A stretch of DNA of 64,000 bases from Mycolicibacterium sp. P9-64 (GTDB lineage Bacteria > Actinomycetota > Actinomycetes > Mycobacteriales > Mycobacteriaceae), in the NCBI RefSeq assembly GCF_008329605.1, contig NZ_NPKO01000001.1, positions 682,001 to 746,000 of the forward strand, given 5' to 3'. The notes beneath the pieces were generated by a model. It made no database searches. It was not told the origin of the DNA and saw only the letters and a program-made list of their open reading frames with translations. Below are positions 36,217 to 45,149 of the stretch, piece after piece (within the stretch, counting starts at the first letter, position 1; each line of letters opens with the position of its first letter). A program made the translations under genes and the position numbers.

Positions 36217-37247
36217 GCCCGAGGTCCACGTTCGGCGCCGAGTTCGTAGGGGCCGAAGGATTTCTGAACTCTCCTACCTACGGGCTGCCGCCGACGTTCC
36301 TGGTCGACGCACTGCACGAACACATCGACGAGTGGCAGGCGGGCACCATGCACGCCCCCAACTTCGACGAACCGGTCCGCCGTGGCCGCGCGGCGTATGC
36401 AGCCTTGGCGGGCGTGCCGGTGGCGTCGGTGGTGATGGGTGGCAGTGTCTCTGCCCTGCTGGGTCTGGTCGCCGCGGCGATCCCCGACACTTCCAGTGTG
36501 GCGACGCTGGCCGGTGAATTCACCAGCACCACCTTCCCGTTCGCGGCGCAGGCGGGCCGCGGGTTGGTGCTCAGCGAGCTGACCCCAGCGGCCCTGATCG
36601 CGACGGGCGGCGACTACGACGTGGTGGTCGCGAGCCTGGTGCAGTCCGCGAACGGGGCCGTCCTCGACGTCGATGCGTTGCGTGCCGGGCTGGCTGGCGC
36701 CGACACGTTGACGGTCGTCGACGCAACCCAGGCTGCGGGGTGGAAGCGTCTCGATCTGGGCTGGGTCGACGTCAGCACCGCCGCGGTGTACAAGTGGCTG
36801 CTCAGGCCGCGCGGCACGGCGTGGATGTCGTTGAGCGACAAGATGTCTGCCTTGATGACGCCGCATGCGGCCAACTGGTACGCCGCCGAAGAACCGTGGT
36901 CGACGATCTACGGCCTTCCGCTGCGCTTGGCGGCCGACGCGCGTCGCTTCGACACCTCGCCTGCGTGGTTCGGCGTGCTGGGGTCGGGGGTGACCATGCC
37001 GTGGCTGGCATCGCTGGATGCCACTGTCGTCGAGTCGCACTGCGTGGGGCTGGCCAACCGGCTGCGCGCCGAACTGGATCTGTCGCCGAGCAATTCGGCG
37101 ATCGTGTCGCTGCCGATCGCGGACGCGGCCGACAAGCTGGCGGGTGCGAGCATCCGCGCGTCGGTGCGGGCGGGCGCCGTGCGCGTGGGCTTTCACCTCT
37201 ACAACACCGATGACGACCTCGACCGGTTGGTCGACGCGCTGCGCTAA
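36213..37247 (+). CDS. PLP-dependent class V aminotransferase
   Basis: A 344-residue enzyme of the class V aminotransferase / cysteine desulfurase-like family; substrate unknown. [11 protein letters not shown] is the typical N-terminus, [19 protein letters not shown] contains the PLP-interacting aspartate, and the Schiff-base lysine is in [16 protein letters not shown] (about residue 194). It lacks the active-site cysteine loop of desulfurases as far as I can see. In M. tuberculosis fabH (Rv0533c) occupies this neighbourhood, so the gene content differs. Its end overlaps menA by four bases, convergently. Confidence 0.85.
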   Translation: MSPRSTFGAEFVGAEGFLNSPTYGLPPTFLVDALHEHIDEWQAGTMHAPNFDEPVRRGRAAYAALAGVPVASVVMGGSVSALLGLVAAAIPDTSSVATLAGEFTSTTFPFAAQAGRGLVLSELTPAALIATGGDYDVVVASLVQSANGAVLDVDALRAGLAGADTLTVVDATQAAGWKRLDLGWVDVSTAAVYKWLLRPRGTAWMSLSDKMSALMTPHAANWYAAEEPWSTIYGLPLRLAADARRFDTSPAWFGVLGSGVTMPWLASLDATVVESHCVGLANRLRAELDLSPSNSAIVSLPIADAADKLAGASIRASVRAGAVRVGFHLYNTDDDLDRLVDALR

Positions 37248-38113
37248 CCGAAGGCGAGCGCCAGCGCGATCGCGACCGCCCACACCAGCATCGTCAACCC
37301 GGTGTCGCGCAGTACCGGAATCAGATCCTTGCCGCCGAGCCCGCCGCGCACCGGCTTGGCCGCCTGCACCGCCAACGGCGCGGCCACCAAACCGACTGCG
37401 CACCAAGGGGTGGCGAGCACGAGTACCAATGTGAGAACGAACGCCAGCGCGACCAGCGCCTGATACAGCAGGCGGGTGCGGGCATCGCCGAGGCGCACGG
37501 CGAGCGTGATCTTGCCGGATTGCTTGTCGGTCGGAATGTCGCGAAGGTTGTTGGCCACCAACACCGCCGACGACAATGCGCCGATCGCGACGGCAAGCGC
37601 GCCGCCGACCCAGTCGACCCGCATGGCCTGCGTGTATTGCGTGCCGAGCACCGCGACCAGGCCGAAGAACACGAACACCGCGACCTCGCCAAGCCCCGAA
37701 TACCCGTACGGCTTCGAGCCGCCGGTGTAGAGCCACGCCCCAGCGATGCACGCGGCGCCGATCGCGATCAGCCACGGTTCCGTCACGATCGCCAGCGCCA
37801 GCCCCGCGGCCGCACCGACGGCCAGGCTCACCACTGCGGCGGTCAGCACGGCCCGCGGCGAGGCCAGCTTCGACCCGACCAGCCGCAGCGGGCCCGAGCG
37901 CACGTCGTCGGTGCCGCGGATGCCGTCGGAGTAGTCGTTGGCGAAGTTCACGCCGACGATCAGCGCCAGCGAGACGACCAGCGCCAGCACGGCCTTCCAC
38001 CACACGGCGGCGTCCAGCCAGGCGGCCGCTCCCGTGCCCGCGATGACGGGGGCGACGGCGTTTGGCAGCGTGCGTGGGCGGGCGCCCTCGACCCATTCGG
38101 CGATACTGGCCAC
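37244..38113 (-). CDS. menA: 1,4-dihydroxy-2-naphthoate polyprenyltransferase
   Basis: Integral membrane prenyltransferase that attaches the polyprenyl tail to DHNA in menaquinone synthesis; 289 residues, about eight or nine helices. The first aspartate-rich motif is [15 protein letters not shown] and the second is [21 protein letters not shown]. Start ATG 38113 ([15 protein letters not shown]). Equivalent to Rv0534c. menE lies 15 kb downstream in the same orientation. Confidence 0.95.
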   Translation of the reverse strand: MASIAEWVEGARPRTLPNAVAPVIAGTGAAAWLDAAVWWKAVLALVVSLALIVGVNFANDYSDGIRGTDDVRSGPLRLVGSKLASPRAVLTAAVVSLAVGAAAGLALAIVTEPWLIAIGAACIAGAWLYTGGSKPYGYSGLGEVAVFVFFGLVAVLGTQYTQAMRVDWVGGALAVAIGALSSAVLVANNLRDIPTDKQSGKITLAVRLGDARTRLLYQALVALAFVLTLVLVLATPWCAVGLVAAPLAVQAAKPVRGGLGGKDLIPVLRDTGLTMLVWAVAIALALAFG

Positions 38114-38134
38114 GCGCTCATCGTTGCACGCTGC

Positions 38135-38785
38135 TCAGTGACCGGCTCCGATCAGGCTGGCCCCCAGGTTGATCACGATCGCCAGCACGATCGCTCCGAG
38201 CAGGAACGACAGCAATGCGTGTCGCAGCGCGGCCATCCGTATCTGCCGGTCGGTCAGGTCGGTGTCCGAGACCTGGTAGGTCATGCCGAGCGTGAAGGCC
38301 AGGTAGGCGAAGTCGCCGTAGTCGGGCCGGTAATTCTCGCTCCCGTGGAAGTCGATGCCGCCTTCGTCGCCGGTGTAGTACAGCCTGGCGTACCTCAGCA
38401 TGTACACGGTGTGCACCGTCACCCATGCCGCGGCCACGCTCAGCGTCCCGACCACGGCGGCTCCGATGCCGCCCGTCGAGTCCGCGGCGAGTAGATATCC
38501 CACGCCACCGAGGCTCGCCACGCTGGCCAGCAGCACGGTGACGTCGATGATCCACGGCGTCGAGTCGTCTTCGCCGTACTTGGTGGCGTGCCGCGCCGTC
38601 TGGACGGCGTCGAGGTGGCCAACGATCAGCCAGGTCCAGATCAGATAGGCGACGGCCGCGACGATCCACCCCGTGGCCGGCGCGAACGGCCATCCAGCCG
38701 TCAGTCCCACGACGATTGCGGCGCCCACCCCGAGTGGCACCGCCACGACGATCCGCAGTCCGACCGACGCGTCGGTAGCTCGCAT
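38135..38785 (-). CDS. DUF1345 membrane protein
   Basis: A 216-residue membrane protein of the DUF1345 family, unknown function. Five hydrophobic helices are visible (about residues 11-31, 34-56, 80-103, 107-128 and 190-212). The family segment DFHGSENYRPDYGDFAYLAFTLGMTYQVSDT is intact. Start ATG 38785. It lies upstream of menA on the same strand with a 21-bp gap and is divergent from the phosphorylase gene. Confidence 0.85.
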   Translation of the reverse strand: MRATDASVGLRIVVAVPLGVGAAIVVGLTAGWPFAPATGWIVAAVAYLIWTWLIVGHLDAVQTARHATKYGEDDSTPWIIDVTVLLASVASLGGVGYLLAADSTGGIGAAVVGTLSVAAAWVTVHTVYMLRYARLYYTGDEGGIDFHGSENYRPDYGDFAYLAFTLGMTYQVSDTDLTDRQIRMAALRHALLSFLLGAIVLAIVINLGASLIGAGH

Positions 38786-38848
38786 CGCGTGAGTCAAGCA
38801 CAGCGGCCTGTCAGTCGTCGGCTCTCGGGCGTGCCGGACAATGGACGC

Positions 38849-39625
38849 ATGCTCGGAGTCATCGGTGGCAGCGGTTTCTATTCGTTCTTCGGACCCGACG
38901 CCCGCAGTGTCAGCCTCGATACCCCGTATGGCGCGCCAAGCGCGGCGATCACCGTGGGCACGGTCGGCGATCACGAGGTGGCCTTTCTGCCGCGCCACGG
39001 CGTCGACCACGAGTTCTCGCCGCACACCGTGCCCTACCGCGCCAACATGTGGGCGCTGCGCGCGCTCGGGGTGCGACGCATCTTCGGGCCGTGTGCGGTC
39101 GGCAGCCTGACACCAGAGCTGGGCCCAGGGGCGATGGTGGTGCCCGATCAGCTCGTCGACCGCACCAGCGCCCGGCCCGACACCTACTTCGATACGGGCG
39201 GCATCCACGTCAGCTTTGCCGACCCGTACTGCCCGACGCTGCGGGCGGCAGCCAGCGACCTGCCAGGCGTGGTGGACGGCGGCACGATGGTGGTGATTCA
39301 GGGGCCGCGGTTCTCCACGCGCGCCGAGAGCAAGTGGTTCGCAAGTCAGGGCTTCACCTTGGTCAACATGACGGGCCACCCCGAGGCCGTATTGGCTCGA
39401 GAACTCGAGATGTGCTACGCCGCAATCGCATTGGTGACCGATCTGGACGCGGGCATCGAATCGGGCACCGGCGTGACGGCCGTTGACGTGTTCGCCGAAT
39501 TCCAGAAGAACCTGGTGCCGTTCAAGAAGCTGGTGCTCGAGGCGATCGATCAGGTGGACGCCGAGCGCACCTGCGAGCACTGCCTGGCCCACACGGGCGT
39601 CACGCTGCCGTTCGAACTGCCATGA
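38849..39625 (+). CDS. S-methyl-5'-thioadenosine phosphorylase / purine nucleoside phosphorylase
   Basis: A 258-residue PNP/MTAP-type phosphorylase equivalent to Rv0535, cleaving 5'-methylthioadenosine or a related nucleoside with phosphate. Signatures are LGVIGGSGFYSF, FLPRHGVDHEFSPHTVPYRAN, VVIQGPRFSTRAES and FTLVNMTGHPEAVLARELEMCYA. The last block contains the substrate Met. Start ATG 38849. It overlaps galE3 by four bases. Substrate choice between methylthioadenosine and other purine nucleosides cannot be read from the sequence. Confidence 0.93.
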   Translation: MLGVIGGSGFYSFFGPDARSVSLDTPYGAPSAAITVGTVGDHEVAFLPRHGVDHEFSPHTVPYRANMWALRALGVRRIFGPCAVGSLTPELGPGAMVVPDQLVDRTSARPDTYFDTGGIHVSFADPYCPTLRAAASDLPGVVDGGTMVVIQGPRFSTRAESKWFASQGFTLVNMTGHPEAVLARELEMCYAAIALVTDLDAGIESGTGVTAVDVFAEFQKNLVPFKKLVLEAIDQVDAERTCEHCLAHTGVTLPFELP

Positions 39626-40662
39626 GGGTCCTCGTCACGGGTGCCGCAGGCTTCATCGGATCCCGGGTCTGCGCGGCGCTGACCAGCGCAGGCCACGACG
39701 TCGTCGCCATCGACGCGATGCTCAGCGCCGCACACGGTGCGACGTCTCGGCCGCCAGACGGCGTGCTCGAGGTCGACGTGCGGGACGCGGCGGGCCTGGC
39801 GTCGCTGCTGCCGGGCGTCGACCTGGTGTGTCACCAGGCGGCGGTGGTGGGCGCGGGTGTCGACGCCAGCGACGCCCCTTCGTACGGCAGCCACAACGAT
39901 TACGGCACGACGGTGCTGCTGGCCGAGATGTTCGCCGCGGGCTGCCGGCGGTTGGTGTTGGCGTCGTCGATGGTGGTCTACGGCCAGGGCTCGTACGCGT
40001 GCCCGGAACACGGTGCCGTGGATCCGCTGCCGCGCACGGTTGCCGATCTGGACTCGGGCGCCTTCGAGCACCGCTGCCCGGTCGGCGGCGAACCGCTGGA
40101 GTGGCGGCTGGTCGACGAGGACGCGCCACTGCGGCCGCGCAGTCTGTACGCGGCGAGCAAGACCGCGCAGGAGCACTACGCGTTGGCGTGGAGTGACGCC
40201 GTCGGTGGGGCCGTCACGGCGCTGCGCTACCACAACGTCTACGGGCCCTTCATGCCTCGCGATACGCCGTACTCGGGTGTCGCGGCGATCTTCCGCTCCG
40301 CCATCGAGAGAGGCGAACCGCCAAGGGTTTACGAAGACGGCGGGCAGATGCGCGACTTCGTCCACGTCGACGACGTGGCAGCAGCCAACGTCGCGGCCGT
40401 CGGCGCGGACGTCGGTGGGTTCGCGGCGTTCAACGTCTGCTCGGGCCGCCCGGTGTCGATCATGGACGTCGCCACCCGGTTGTGCGAGGTGCGCGACGGC
40501 CAAGATGGCCTGGCGCCCGTCGTCACCGGCCAGTACCGCAGCGGCGACGTCCGCCACATCGTCGCCGATCCCGCGAAGGCGGCCGACGTGCTTGGCTTCC
40601 GCGCCGTGATCGACTGGCGCGACGGGCTGGAGGGTTTTGCGTTCGCGCCGCTGCGGGGTTGA
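39622..40662 (+). CDS. galE3: NAD-dependent epimerase/dehydratase (GalE3 type)
   Basis: A 346-residue extended SDR equivalent to Rv0536. The Rossmann motif is VTGAAGFIGSRVCAAL, the catalytic serine region is LASSMVVYGQGSYACP, and YxxxK is present as YAASK (about residues 175-179). It probably interconverts or modifies a nucleotide-activated hexose; the substrate is unknown. The internal cysteines in YACPEH and EHRCPVGG form a possible metal site, unusual for GalE itself. A hairpin follows the gene. Confidence 0.88.
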   Translation: MRVLVTGAAGFIGSRVCAALTSAGHDVVAIDAMLSAAHGATSRPPDGVLEVDVRDAAGLASLLPGVDLVCHQAAVVGAGVDASDAPSYGSHNDYGTTVLLAEMFAAGCRRLVLASSMVVYGQGSYACPEHGAVDPLPRTVADLDSGAFEHRCPVGGEPLEWRLVDEDAPLRPRSLYAASKTAQEHYALAWSDAVGGAVTALRYHNVYGPFMPRDTPYSGVAAIFRSAIERGEPPRVYEDGGQMRDFVHVDDVAAANVAAVGADVGGFAAFNVCSGRPVSIMDVATRLCEVRDGQDGLAPVVTGQYRSGDVRHIVADPAKAADVLGFRAVIDWRDGLEGFAFAPLRG

Positions 40663-40676
40663 CGCCTGCCGCTCGT

Positions 40677-40732
40677 CGAACGTGCAGCCACGGCGGCCCG
40701 GCCCGCTCTTCTTCGCCATGCGCGCACGTTCG
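40677..40732 (+). terminator. Inverted repeat after galE3
   Basis: CGAACGTGC (40677-40685) pairs perfectly with GCACGTTCG (40724-40732) across a 38-base loop. It is placed 15 bases after the galE3 stop and resembles the long-loop hairpins common after mycobacterial genes. No U-tract follows, so it may act as a non-canonical terminator or RNA-stability element. Confidence 0.45.
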
Positions 40733-40804
40733 CCGCTTGAGCGGAGATGGCGTCCGCTTCGGGGTTGGCGTCCCCGACAGATCTGACTTAGTAATACTGG
40801 TGGG

Positions 40805-41932
40805 ATGAAACCCGCCATCTGTGAGCAGTTCGGGATCGACTTCCCGCTCTTCGCGTTCAGCCACTGCCGCGACGTCGTCGCCGCGGTCACCAATGCCGGC
40901 GGCTTCGGCGTGCTCGGCGCGACGGCATTGACCCCGGAGTGGCTGGACCAGGAGCTGTCCTGGATCGACGAGCACGTCGCAGGCAAGCCGTACGGCGTCG
41001 ACCTCATCGTGCCCGCGAAGTTCGAGGGCAAGGGTGAGAAACTGGCTGCTGGCGAGCTGGCGGCGCGGATTCCCGATGACTACCGCGGGTTTGTCGCCAA
41101 CCTGCTTTCGACGCACGGCATCGAGCCCGAGGCGGCGCCGCGAACCGGCCCGTCGTTCCTGTCCGGCGACACCGGCAAGGACCTGCTCGAGGTGGCGTTC
41201 AGTCACCCGATCAAGTTGATCGCCAACGCTCTGGGTGTGCCGCCGGACTACATGATCGAGGCGGGCAAGGAACGCGGCGTCCCCGTGGCAGCCTTGGTCG
41301 GCGCCAAGGAGCACGCGGTCAAGCAGGTCGCCGCTGGCGTGGACCTGATCGTCGCGCAGGGCACCGAGGCAGGCGGTCACTGCGGCGAGGTGACGACGCT
41401 GGTGCTGATACCGGAGGTGTTGGAAGCGCTGGCGGCCATCGGCAGTTCAACTCCGGTGCTGGCGGCAGGCGGCATCGTGACGGGCAGGCAGATGGCAGCC
41501 GCCGTCGCGCTCGGTGCCGATGGCGCGTGGACCGGATCGGTGTGGCTGACCACCGAGGAGGCCGAGACGGCGCCGCACACGGTGCAGAAGTTCTTGGCTG
41601 CGACGTCGCGCGACACCATCCGCTCCACGGGCCGGACCGGAAAGCCTGCGCGGCAGCTGAAGTCGGAGTGGACGGACGCGTGGGCGCCCAACGAGGGTGG
41701 GCACGAGACATTGCCGCTGCCGCTGCAGTCGATGCTGGCCGAGCCGATCATCCGGCGGATCGATCAGCTGGCCAGCCAGGGTCATCCCGGCGCGCAGGCG
41801 CTGGCGACGTACTTCGTGGGTCAGGGTGTCGGGTTGATGAACAAGGTGAAGCCCGCCCGCAACGTCGTGCTCGAGTTCATCGAGGACTACCTGGCGGCAA
41901 CCGAGCGGCTGAGCAACTCACTGCCCGACTGA
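40805..41932 (+). CDS. Nitronate monooxygenase family FMN enzyme
   Basis: A 375-residue TIM-barrel flavoprotein of the 2-nitropropane dioxygenase / nitronate monooxygenase family. FAFSHCRDVVAAVTNAGGFGVLG is at the N-terminus. The FMN-phosphate region VDLIVAQGTEAGGHCGE and LAAGGIVTGRQMAAAVALGADGAW are diagnostic, and the Gly-His of AGGHCG carries the usual catalytic histidine. The physiological substrate is unknown; such proteins detoxify propionate-3-nitronate or act on other substrates. Start ATG 40805. It converges on the sensor kinase. Confidence 0.88.
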   Translation: MKPAICEQFGIDFPLFAFSHCRDVVAAVTNAGGFGVLGATALTPEWLDQELSWIDEHVAGKPYGVDLIVPAKFEGKGEKLAAGELAARIPDDYRGFVANLLSTHGIEPEAAPRTGPSFLSGDTGKDLLEVAFSHPIKLIANALGVPPDYMIEAGKERGVPVAALVGAKEHAVKQVAAGVDLIVAQGTEAGGHCGEVTTLVLIPEVLEALAAIGSSTPVLAAGGIVTGRQMAAAVALGADGAWTGSVWLTTEEAETAPHTVQKFLAATSRDTIRSTGRTGKPARQLKSEWTDAWAPNEGGHETLPLPLQSMLAEPIIRRIDQLASQGHPGAQALATYFVGQGVGLMNKVKPARNVVLEFIEDYLAATERLSNSLPD

Positions 41933-41951
41933 TCGCGGGTCACACGCGTTC

Positions 41952-42004
41952 AGATAGCGCTGGCGGTCATCGCTACTCGCACTTCGTCGCCGTGGGCGCT
42001 ATCT
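41952..42004. terminator. Inverted repeat between convergent genes
   Basis: AGATAGCGC (41952-41960) and GCGCTATCT (41996-42004) are perfect nine-base arms around a 35-base loop. It lies in the 90-bp gap between the ends of the nitronate monooxygenase-like gene and the histidine kinase gene. A two-way terminator is the simplest reading. Confidence 0.45.
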
Positions 42005-42022
42005 CAACGAGATGGGGGCGCG

Positions 42023-43051
42023 CTACTCCTGGGCGGCGAGCGGCAGGCGCACCTCGAACCGCGCACCGGTGGCGAGGTTGTACGCGGACACCGTGCCGTG
42101 GTGGGCGTGTACCAGGCCGGCGGCGATCGCCAGGCCAAGCCCCGACCCGCTGGGCAGGGACGAATCCTCGCGAGGCACACGACCATTCGACCCGCGGTAG
42201 GCGATGTCGAACACCCTGGCCAGATCGGCGTCGTCGATCCCGACGCCGGTGTCATCGACGCGAGCCCACGCACCGGTCTCGTCGGCACCGATCGCAAGCT
42301 CCACCGAACCCCCGTCAGGGGTGTGGGCGATCGCGTTGGCGACGAGGTTGGACAGCACCCGCACCAATGCGCGGTCGCTGCCGATCACCCGCACCGGGGT
42401 CGGCGGAAGATGCGCGCGCAGCGCGACGCCGGACCGTTCGGCGGCGATGCGGTGTGCGGACAGCACGTCGTCGACGACCTCGTCGAGCGCCACCATGTCG
42501 AACGCGGGCTGGATGGCCCCAGCGTTGATCTTCGACATCTCGAACAGATCGTCGACCATCTCGGACAGTCGGATGGTCTCCTGCTCGATGTGCTTGGCGT
42601 GGTTACGCACCTCGTCGTCGGCGACCAGGCCGTCACCCATCGCCTCGGCAACCGCACGGATGCCTGCCAGCGGCGTGCGCAGATCGTGGCTGACGAACGC
42701 GACGAGCCGCCGCCGCGACAACTCGGCGGCCGCCTCGGAGTCGCGGATGTCCTGCTCCCACACCGTGCGTCGGGCTTGGTAGCGGGCCAGCATCACCGCG
42801 GCGGGGATGGTCACCACCGACACGATGACGAGCACCACGATGATGGCGTCGAATCGCGACGTGAGCATGAATCCGCTGGCGCCGAGCACACCCGTGAACG
42901 TGGCCACCGTGGGAATCAGCACCAGCACCACCATGCTGACCGCCAATGACCACGACCGCGCGAGCGCGATCAGGACCGCGCCGGCGAGCACCACCGGTAC
43001 TGAGCACGCCAACGCCAGACCGATGATCTCCCACAGGTCAGTCGTCGGCAT
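42023..43051 (-). CDS. Sensor histidine kinase of an uncharacterised two-component system
   Basis: A 342-residue kinase. Three to four N-terminal membrane helices (about residues 10-30, 36-56 and 68-90) with almost no extracytoplasmic loop suggest it senses a signal in or near the membrane. The phospho-accepting histidine is H122 in VAFVSHDLRTPLAGI. The N box is [14 protein letters not shown] and G boxes are DTGVGIDD and GSGLGLAIAAGL. It follows the response regulator gene with a 14-base overlap. Target unknown. Confidence 0.92.
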   Translation of the reverse strand: MPTTDLWEIIGLALACSVPVVLAGAVLIALARSWSLAVSMVVLVLIPTVATFTGVLGASGFMLTSRFDAIIVVLVIVSVVTIPAAVMLARYQARRTVWEQDIRDSEAAAELSRRRLVAFVSHDLRTPLAGIRAVAEAMGDGLVADDEVRNHAKHIEQETIRLSEMVDDLFEMSKINAGAIQPAFDMVALDEVVDDVLSAHRIAAERSGVALRAHLPPTPVRVIGSDRALVRVLSNLVANAIAHTPDGGSVELAIGADETGAWARVDDTGVGIDDADLARVFDIAYRGSNGRVPREDSSLPSGSGLGLAIAAGLVHAHHGTVSAYNLATGARFEVRLPLAAQE

Positions 43052-43724
43052 TCGGCGTCTCGCTCCACATGTATCCGCGCCCCCACACCGTCTCCACCCG
43101 ATGCTCGTCGCCGAGCTTGGATCGCAGCCGCTTCACGTGCACGGTCACGGTCGACAGATCGCCGAAGTCCCACTGCCACACCTGTTTCAGGAGCTCCTCG
43201 CGGCTGAACACGATGCCGCGGTGGGTGAGCAGGAACAGCAGCAGGTCGAATTCGCGGTTGGTCAGGCTGATGGGCTTGCCATTGACGGTCACCGAACGCG
43301 CGGCCGCCGACACCGTCAGCCCGTCGTACGAGACCACGGCCTGAGCGTCGCCAGTCGACGGAACGCGTCGCAGCACCGAACGGACCCGCAGGGCGAGCTC
43401 ACGCGGGCTGAAGGGCTTGGTCAAGTAGTCGTCGGCGCCCGCCTCGAGCCCGGCAATCCGGTCGCCCTCCTCACCGAGTGCGGTCAGCAGGATCACCGGA
43501 AGGGCGTAGCCACCGCGCTCGCGCAACATGCGGCACAGCGTCAACCCGTTACGGCCGGGCATCATCACGTCGAGGATGGCGACGTCGATCCGCTCGGTGC
43601 TCAGCAGCCGAAGGGCCTCGTTGCCGTCGCGCGCGACGGACACCTCGAGGCCGTCGCGTTCGAGGTAGCGGCGCACCACGTCACGGACGACGGTGTCGTC
43701 GTCGGCGATCAGGACGCGCGTCAT
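43038..43724 (-). CDS. OmpR-family response regulator of the second two-component system
   Basis: A 228-residue transcription factor. The receiver domain has DDD near residue 8, phosphorylation site Asp in VAILDVMMPGRNGLTL (about residue 51), and the conserved Lys in LTKPFSPREL. The winged helix contains LTNREFDLLLFLLTHRGIVFSREELL and TVHVKRLRSKLG. Start ATG 43724. It is divergent from a glycosyltransferase gene, with a perfect inverted repeat between them that may be its operator. Confidence 0.92.
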   Translation of the reverse strand: MTRVLIADDDTVVRDVVRRYLERDGLEVSVARDGNEALRLLSTERIDVAILDVMMPGRNGLTLCRMLRERGGYALPVILLTALGEEGDRIAGLEAGADDYLTKPFSPRELALRVRSVLRRVPSTGDAQAVVSYDGLTVSAAARSVTVNGKPISLTNREFDLLLFLLTHRGIVFSREELLKQVWQWDFGDLSTVTVHVKRLRSKLGDEHRVETVWGRGYMWSETPNADD

Positions 43725-43736
43725 CGGCTCCACAGT

Positions 43737-43765
43737 ATCCGTGCAGTTCGCCAACCTGCACGGAT
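43737..43765. promoter_or_regulatory. Perfect 10-bp inverted repeat, candidate operator
   Basis: ATCCGTGCAG (43737-43746) and CTGCACGGAT (43756-43765) are exact inverted copies with a nine-base spacer. They are 13 bases upstream of the response regulator start and 62 bases before the divergent glycosyltransferase. This placement suits a shared operator; the binding protein is unknown. Confidence 0.5.
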
Positions 43766-43826
43766 GTCACGGATTGGTCAGGTTTCTGCATGATTGTGGG
43801 CAGCCAACCTGGTTAATGTCGGTCCA

Positions 43827-44486
43827 GTGAGTGGTCGTTGTCGTGTGACCGTCGTGCTGCCCTGTTTGAACGAGGCCACGTCGCTGCCTGGAGTTCTGGC
43901 CGACATCCCGGAGGGCTACGTGCCCCTGGTGGTCGACAACAACAGCACCGACGGCACCGCGGACGTGGCCCGGCGGTGTGGGGCGCAGGTCGTCGCCGAG
44001 GCGCAACCCGGATACGGCGCCGCCGTGCATGCAGGCATCGTCGCGGCGTCGACGCCGGTCGTGGCCGTGCTCGACGGCGACGGGTCGATGGATCCCCGGG
44101 ATCTGCCACGCCTCGTCGCCGAGCTCGATCGCGGCGCCGACATGGCGGTGGGCCGACGCAAGCCGATACCCGGGGTGCGCTGGCCGTGGCACGCGCGACT
44201 CGGCAACTCGGCGGTGTGCTGGCGGTTGCGTAGCCGTCACGGCCTCGATGTGCACGACATCGCACCCATGCGGGTCGCCCAGCGTGACGCCGTGCTTGCG
44301 CTCGGCGTGATCGACCGGCGTTCCGGGTACCCATTGGAGCTGCTCGTCCGCGCCGCGGCCGCGAACTGGCGGGTGGTCGAGCACGACGTGGCGTACGGAC
44401 CACGCACCGGAGGCAAGTCCAAGGTGAGCGGCTCCGTGCGCGGAAGTTTCATTGCGGCACTGGACTTCTGGCGGGCAATCTCGTGA
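43827..44486 (+). CDS. Family 2 glycosyltransferase (dolichyl-phosphate mannose synthase-like)
   Basis: A 219-residue GT-A enzyme equivalent to Rv0539. VTVVLPCLNEATSLPGVL at the N-terminus, then VVDNNSTDGTADVAR and VAVLDGDGSMDPRDLPRLV with the metal-binding DGD motif. It would transfer a sugar from a nucleotide or prenyl-phosphate donor; the acceptor is unknown. No membrane helix is seen. GTG 43827 gives the expected length; TTG 43794 would add 11 residues. It overlaps the DUF2064 gene by four bases, a pairing conserved with M. tuberculosis. Confidence 0.88.
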   Translation: MSGRCRVTVVLPCLNEATSLPGVLADIPEGYVPLVVDNNSTDGTADVARRCGAQVVAEAQPGYGAAVHAGIVAASTPVVAVLDGDGSMDPRDLPRLVAELDRGADMAVGRRKPIPGVRWPWHARLGNSAVCWRLRSRHGLDVHDIAPMRVAQRDAVLALGVIDRRSGYPLELLVRAAAANWRVVEHDVAYGPRTGGKSKVSGSVRGSFIAALDFWRAIS

Positions 44487-45148
44487 TCCCGGTGGCTCTG
44501 CTGGTGGTCGCCAAGGCTCCGGTGCCAGGGCTGGCGAAGACGCGTCTGGCGGCCACCATCGGCGACGCGGCGGCAGCCGACTTCGCGGCCGCGGCGCTGT
44601 TGGACACCTTGGATGCCGTCGCGGATGTGTCGGTCGCGGCGCGCATCGTCGCGCTGACGGGGGATCTTGCCGTTGCCAGCCGACGCCTCGAGATCGAGGC
44701 CAGGCTCACCGACTTCACGGTGATCGAGCAGCGCGGCGCGGGTTTCGCCGACCGGTTGGCCAACGCGCACGCCGACGCCTCGAACGCCGCGGGCGGACTG
44801 CCGGTCCTGCAGATCGGCATGGACACCCCACAGGTGACGCCGGATCTGCTCACCGACTGCGCGGCCACGCTGCGCGATGCCGACGCGGTTCTGGGAATGG
44901 CGTGCGACGGCGGCTGGTGGGTATTGGGCGTCACCCGTCCGGACATGGCGGAATGCCTGAGGACGGTGCCGATGTCGCAACCGGACACCGGCGCTGTAAC
45001 GCTTCGCGCTCTGCGCGACACGTGTACGGATGTGCGGCCGGTTGCCGAACTGGCCGACGTGGACACCTTCGACGACATCGCGGTCGTTGGGCGGGCGTGC
45101 CTGCCAGGAAGTCGATTCCATCAGCTCGCCTCGGTAGAAGGAGCATGA
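44483..45148 (+). CDS. DUF2064 / TIGR04282-type glycosyltransferase-like protein
   Basis: A 221-residue GT-A-fold protein equivalent to Rv0540. Typical segments are LLVVAKAPVPGLAKTRLAATIG, then GFADRLANAHADA, LQIGMDTPQVTPDLL and LGMACDGGWWVLGV. The family resembles nucleotidyl- or glycosyltransferases and is commonly encoded beside a GT2 gene, as here. In other bacteria such pairs occur in arsenosugar-type clusters. Start GTG 44483 overlaps the preceding stop. Substrate unknown. Confidence 0.85.
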   Translation: MIPVALLVVAKAPVPGLAKTRLAATIGDAAAADFAAAALLDTLDAVADVSVAARIVALTGDLAVASRRLEIEARLTDFTVIEQRGAGFADRLANAHADASNAAGGLPVLQIGMDTPQVTPDLLTDCAATLRDADAVLGMACDGGWWVLGVTRPDMAECLRTVPMSQPDTGAVTLRALRDTCTDVRPVAELADVDTFDDIAVVGRACLPGSRFHQLASVEGA

Positions 45149-45149
45149 C

